From CAYFLR01 sp964343805 (GTDB lineage Bacteria > Bdellovibrionota_B > Oligoflexia > CAYFLR01): a stretch of DNA of 16,186 bases. This document shows positions 13,563-16,186 of the stretch, in pieces (positions within the stretch are counted from its first letter, which is position 1; the number at the start of each line of letters is the position of its first letter). Where the stretch lies: the NCBI GenBank assembly GCA_964343805.1, contig CAYFLR010000094.1, positions 1 through 16,186 of the forward strand, in the 5' to 3' direction. Under the pieces are notes generated by a model. The model saw only the letters and a list, made by a program, of their open reading frames with translations. It was not told where the DNA came from and did not search any database. The position numbers were made by a program, and so were the translations under genes.

Positions 13563-15690
13563 AACACGAGGTCTTTTCTTAGGAGCTTTCCTCTTTGGGT
13601 GCATGGCCTGCGGCCCTGACTTATCTAAATTTGGTCAAAAAAGAGCCTACCAACCGGGTGAACTTTTAATCACCCTGGATGGAAATAAGTGGAGTCAGTT
13701 GTCTCAAAGAGGTTCTTCGTTCAACCTAACCACCAGGGAGTCACTGAGTGAGGAAGGGCAACACTTAAGAGAATCTTTTAAATACAGCCAAACTATTTTA
13801 CCCCCTACTAAGCCAGATGGAAGCTCTTATGAGGATGGGCAAGCTGTGATCAAAATAACTTTGCCCGACGGAGTGAGTCTGGAGCAAATGCAGCAAAAGT
13901 TAAGTGGAATAGAAGGGGTTGAATCCATCGACTATAACTGGCTGCATTGGCCGGCCAGCAGGGGGGAAAACCTGAACTTCGGGTTAACTGAGTTTGCCAA
14001 TAATAATAAGAACGATAACAATACCCCTGGCAATCAGGTGGATGTCAAAGATATTAAGTTTCGCTATATGGGCACAGGTAAGGGAGTTACGTGGGATTTT
14101 GATGCCCAGAAAATAGGTCCAGAAAACTATCACGAAGTTCTAGATGCGGTTCCTCACTATATACCCAACGATCCTTTTTTTAAGTCTCACCAATTTTTTT
14201 ATATGTATTTAACTAGAGTAACCCAAGTCTGGCATGCCGCTTACAAAACCTTTGGCCATTTAGCAGTTCCCCCGGAGGGATCCGACTACGGAAACATTAT
14301 CAATGGTTCTAGCGAAGATCGAGTTCATCTCCCTAAAGATAAAAAACAGCAGCCGAATGTGGTGGTGGCCGTGATTGATAATGGATTTGATATCTCTCAT
14401 CCCGATCTCAATGGAAGATGGCTCGTCTATGATAAGGAGGTGGGAGAGGGGTGTGGTTGGACCCCTGAGACCAATGTGATTCCTAATGTAGATGCCTGTG
14501 CCAACGGAGTGGATGACGATCAAAATGGAATAATAGATGACTTTGTGGGTTTGCATGCTTATAACAATGGAGGCGCTCCCACTCCTTATGACGAAGATCC
14601 TAAGAACTCTCATGGAACCCATGTAGCTGGTATTATTGGAGCTATTCATAATAATCGAATGGGAATTGCGGGAGTTTGTCCTACCTGCTTCATTCTACCC
14701 ATTAACGGAGCTGAGTTGAAACCCAGTTCCTCGGGGGGATTTGCGGCTGCACTGCCTGATGATCTCATTATGAAGGGAATGGACTACATTAGTGCTCGTC
14801 AAAATGCCCGAGCCACTGATATTGTCAATCTCTCGATAGGAGTTTATCGGTTTTCTAGACCCTATATGTTAGCTATCTCAAGAGTTGCTCGTGAGTCTTT
14901 AGTGGTGGCAGCGGCCAGTAACGAAGACTCCGATCGACTCTCTTATCCTGCTGCCCTCCCTGACGTTATGGCGGTGGGAGCCGTGGGAGGGGTGGGAGAC
15001 ACTGGGAATTCTGGAACACCTTCTAAAACGGTTAAAAAACAAGGCAATAGTATTGACGCCAGTTTTTATCCCGAGAAGGCCTTTTATTCCAATTTTGGCA
15101 ATCACATTGCTTTATTAGCTCCAGGTACCAGTATTTATAGTACCATTCCCGGAGCTAACTATGCATATGATACTGGGACCAGTCAAGCAGCTCCCATGGC
15201 TGCCGGCATTGCGGGTTTGGTACTCTATCTTGAAAGACAATCCCTTCGGTTTTTAGGGGATGGAGCAGATTTTCCAGAAGGGTTTATGAAACATCTGATT
15301 AATACCGCTGATGGCTCCATTTTACATGGGATGTATCCCAAAACAACCGAAAAAGGTACCGTATATGAATGTGATGAAAAACAGATTGAGAAGAATATAA
15401 TCTATCAATCGAATAAAGGGTATAACGAAGGTAATAAATGCCAAATGAGCCCCGGTCATCAATATTTAGGAGCAGGACTCATCAATGCAGCATATGCCTT
15501 GTCGGGTTATACTTTAGAGTCTGTTGAAATCAGTACAACTGTTCGACGTTTTTCAGAAAGCGGCTGTCTTTTTGGTGCCGCATTTATCAATACTCCTTCT
15601 GCGCCTGAAGAGCCGGGGACCGCCTTGCTCGTTGTCAGCTTTCTTCTGATTTTATTAACTTGGTTCCTTCTTAAAGAGAAAAAAATATGA
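13540..15690 (+). CDS. Exported subtilisin-like serine protease (peptidase S8) with C-terminal anchor
   Basis: A 716-residue preproprotease. An N-terminal hydrophobic segment (6-20) ends at FLFGCMACG, where C21 or C24 could be a lipoprotein cysteine, although the lipobox is imperfect. An I9-like prodomain spans about 38-135, followed by a 130-residue region with no assignment. The S8 domain shows the triad D280 (AVIDNG), H358 (SHGTHVAG) and S548 (GTSQAAP), oxyanion N461 (AASNED), and a Ca-binding-like loop DDDQNGIIDD (325-334). The last 45 residues form a GC motif (675-676), a transmembrane helix (694-711) and a KEKK tail, like the tripartite tails recognised by sortase-like enzymes. AAAGG lies 6 nt before the ATG. 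It overlaps the upstream barrel gene by 23 bp and mutT by 4 bp. Maturation or processing of envelope proteins is a likely role; the substrate is unknown. Confidence 0.9.
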   Translation: MDSLGFFKTRGLFLGAFLFGCMACGPDLSKFGQKRAYQPGELLITLDGNKWSQLSQRGSSFNLTTRESLSEEGQHLRESFKYSQTILPPTKPDGSSYEDGQAVIKITLPDGVSLEQMQQKLSGIEGVESIDYNWLHWPASRGENLNFGLTEFANNNKNDNNTPGNQVDVKDIKFRYMGTGKGVTWDFDAQKIGPENYHEVLDAVPHYIPNDPFFKSHQFFYMYLTRVTQVWHAAYKTFGHLAVPPEGSDYGNIINGSSEDRVHLPKDKKQQPNVVVAVIDNGFDISHPDLNGRWLVYDKEVGEGCGWTPETNVIPNVDACANGVDDDQNGIIDDFVGLHAYNNGGAPTPYDEDPKNSHGTHVAGIIGAIHNNRMGIAGVCPTCFILPINGAELKPSSSGGFAAALPDDLIMKGMDYISARQNARATDIVNLSIGVYRFSRPYMLAISRVARESLVVAAASNEDSDRLSYPAALPDVMAVGAVGGVGDTGNSGTPSKTVKKQGNSIDASFYPEKAFYSNFGNHIALLAPGTSIYSTIPGANYAYDTGTSQAAPMAAGIAGLVLYLERQSLRFLGDGADFPEGFMKHLINTADGSILHGMYPKTTEKGTVYECDEKQIEKNIIYQSNKGYNEGNKCQMSPGHQYLGAGLINAAYALSGYTLESVEISTTVRRFSESGCLFGAAFINTPSAPEEPGTALLVVSFLLILLTWFLLKEKKI

Positions 15691-16073
15691 AACCTGTGGC
15701 GGCTGCAATCTGCTTACATCAAGGAAAAATCCTTCTCACCCGTCGTGCCCCCGAAGAAAAAAATGCCGGTAAATGGGAATTTCCTGGGGGAAAACTGGAA
15801 GAGGGAGAAAGGGCGGAAGAGGCTTTAGCTCGCGAGTTAAAAGAAGAGCTAGGAGTTAAAGCGGTGGTGGGTGATTTTTTTATGGAGACCATCTATCACT
15901 ATGAACATGGTGCTATAAAGCTTCTCTCTTATTATACCGAGCTGGAAGATCAAAATTTTACCTTGATGGTTCATGATGAAGTTGCTTGGGTTCTTCCAGA
16001 ACAACTTTTGGATTATGATCTCACTCCGGCTGATATTCCTATTGCTAAGCGGTTGCAGTCTGTGGTCAGTTAA
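15687..16073 (+). CDS. mutT: MutT-type Nudix hydrolase (8-oxo-dGTP diphosphatase)
   Basis: At 128 residues this is MutT-sized. The complete Nudix box GX5EX7REUXEEXGU is present: G35, E41, R49-E50 and EELGV (53-57), preceded by the substrate-shaping KWEFPGG (29-35). The start VAAAICLHQGKILLTRR fits the family that hydrolyses oxidised dGTP and keeps it out of DNA. Related enzymes act on CTP or dATP derivatives, so substrate is assigned by resemblance. The ATG lies in an ATGA overlap with the end of the protease gene, so translation is probably coupled; it is unusual to find a cytosolic nucleotide-pool enzyme at the end of an envelope operon. The gene ends in TAA at the first base of the heptamer array. 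Confidence 0.88.
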   Translation: MKPVAAAICLHQGKILLTRRAPEEKNAGKWEFPGGKLEEGERAEEALARELKEELGVKAVVGDFFMETIYHYEHGAIKLLSYYTELEDQNFTLMVHDEVAWVLPEQLLDYDLTPADIPIAKRLQSVVS

Positions 16074-16116
16074 GTCTGAAGGTCTGAAGTCTGAGGTCTG
16101 AGGTCTGAGGTCTGAG
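16074..16116 (+). repeat. Heptamer tandem array GTCTGAG (about 6 units)
   Basis: Starting at the base after the mutT stop, GTCTGA[A/G] repeats six times: 16074-16080, then one extra G, 16082-16088, 16089-16095, 16096-16102, 16103-16109 and 16110-16116. The first two units end in A, the last four are exact GTCTGAG. The unit shares a GGTC core with the octamer of the left array (GGTCAGCA against GGTCTGA) but has a different length. It occupies the 3' untranslated region of mutT. Confidence 0.93.
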
Positions 16117-16124
16117 GGGTATAT
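16115..16124 (+). repeat. Anchor box AGGGGTATAT, right copy
   Basis: These ten bases join the last heptamer to an 8-nt spacer (16125-16132) before the 52-bp block. They are identical, in the matching outward orientation, to the minus-strand bases 77-68. Confidence 0.7.
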
Positions 16125-16132
16125 GGTATATT

Positions 16133-16184
16133 GGTAAAAACCTGGTAATTAGGTAACAAAAAATACTTTGCATTTAGGTAACAC
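16133..16184. repeat. 52-bp terminal block, right copy of an inverted repeat
   Basis: This segment is the exact reverse complement of bases 1-52. Only two further bases (AT) follow before the window ends. It contains TTAGGTAACA twice, 25 bp apart, in outward orientation. Its placement beyond the array and anchor box is the same as in the left copy. Confidence 0.93.
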
Positions 16185-16186
16185 AT

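Noticed and set aside
14260..14649. Antisense open frame of 129 codons inside the protease gene
   Set aside because: It has no ribosome binding site and no recognisable motifs; it mirrors the conserved S8 catalytic region on the other strand.
1..16186. Large transposon or linear plasmid bounded by terminal inverted repeats
   Set aside because: No transposase, integrase or replication gene is present and the content is housekeeping and signalling. A dispersed repeat at an assembly break explains the ends more simply, though only a closed genome can exclude it.

Overview
The window looks like chromosomal DNA from a Gram-negative, flagellated or surface-motile bacterium of the Bdellovibrionota / former Deltaproteobacteria type. 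This assignment is an inference from gene content: orphan chemotaxis genes, multiple response regulators, a PilZ-like protein, a VKOR-DsbA fusion, a predicted TPR-plus-beta-barrel envelope protein and an exported subtilase. By eye the DNA is moderately AT-rich. I see no phage, plasmid, transposase, integrase, rRNA or tRNA gene.

Layout. (1) Positions 1-171 hold a composite repeat: a 52-bp block, a spacer, a 10-bp anchor and an octamer array. (2) A HAD phosphatase (minus) and a family-4-like glycosyltransferase (plus) are transcribed divergently. (3) A minus-strand operon reads CheY-like regulator, cheR, a tryptophan-rich Lrp/AsnC-type ligand-domain protein, then trmL; its 3' end overlaps the glycosyltransferase tail to tail by 59 bp. 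(4) An MBL-fold hydrolase (plus) converges on a two-receiver response regulator (minus). (5) fetA-fetB (plus) is followed by htpG, which has its own heat-shock-type promoter and a strong terminator. (6) A PilZ-like protein (plus) converges on the VKOR-DsbA fusion (minus). (7) A tightly overlapping operon (plus) encodes a TPR/beta-barrel protein, an S8 protease and MutT. (8) Positions 16074-16184 hold a second copy of the composite repeat in the opposite orientation.

How the genes relate. The central part is signalling (two response-regulator genes, CheR, PilZ), with metal export (FetAB), proteostasis (HtpG) and periplasmic disulfide formation (VKOR-DsbA) alongside. The last operon looks like an envelope module that carries mutT at its end. 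Intergenic spaces are short: the longest are 5844-6049, 3902-4099 and the left repeat region, so no gene-free stretch exceeds 300 bases.

The most unusual structure is at the two edges. Read outward from the flanking gene's stop codon, both ends show the same order: a 7- or 8-bp tandem array, the anchor AGGGGTATAT, a variable spacer, then an identical 52-bp block. The arrays differ in unit sequence and length. This resembles a dispersed composite repeat family placed at gene 3' ends, and the window probably stops where that repeat broke the assembly. Other notable points are a 12-Trp 82-residue protein, a possible leaderless fetA transcript whose promoter resembles that of the envelope operon, and a protease with both an N-terminal lipobox-like region and a C-terminal GC/transmembrane/basic tail.
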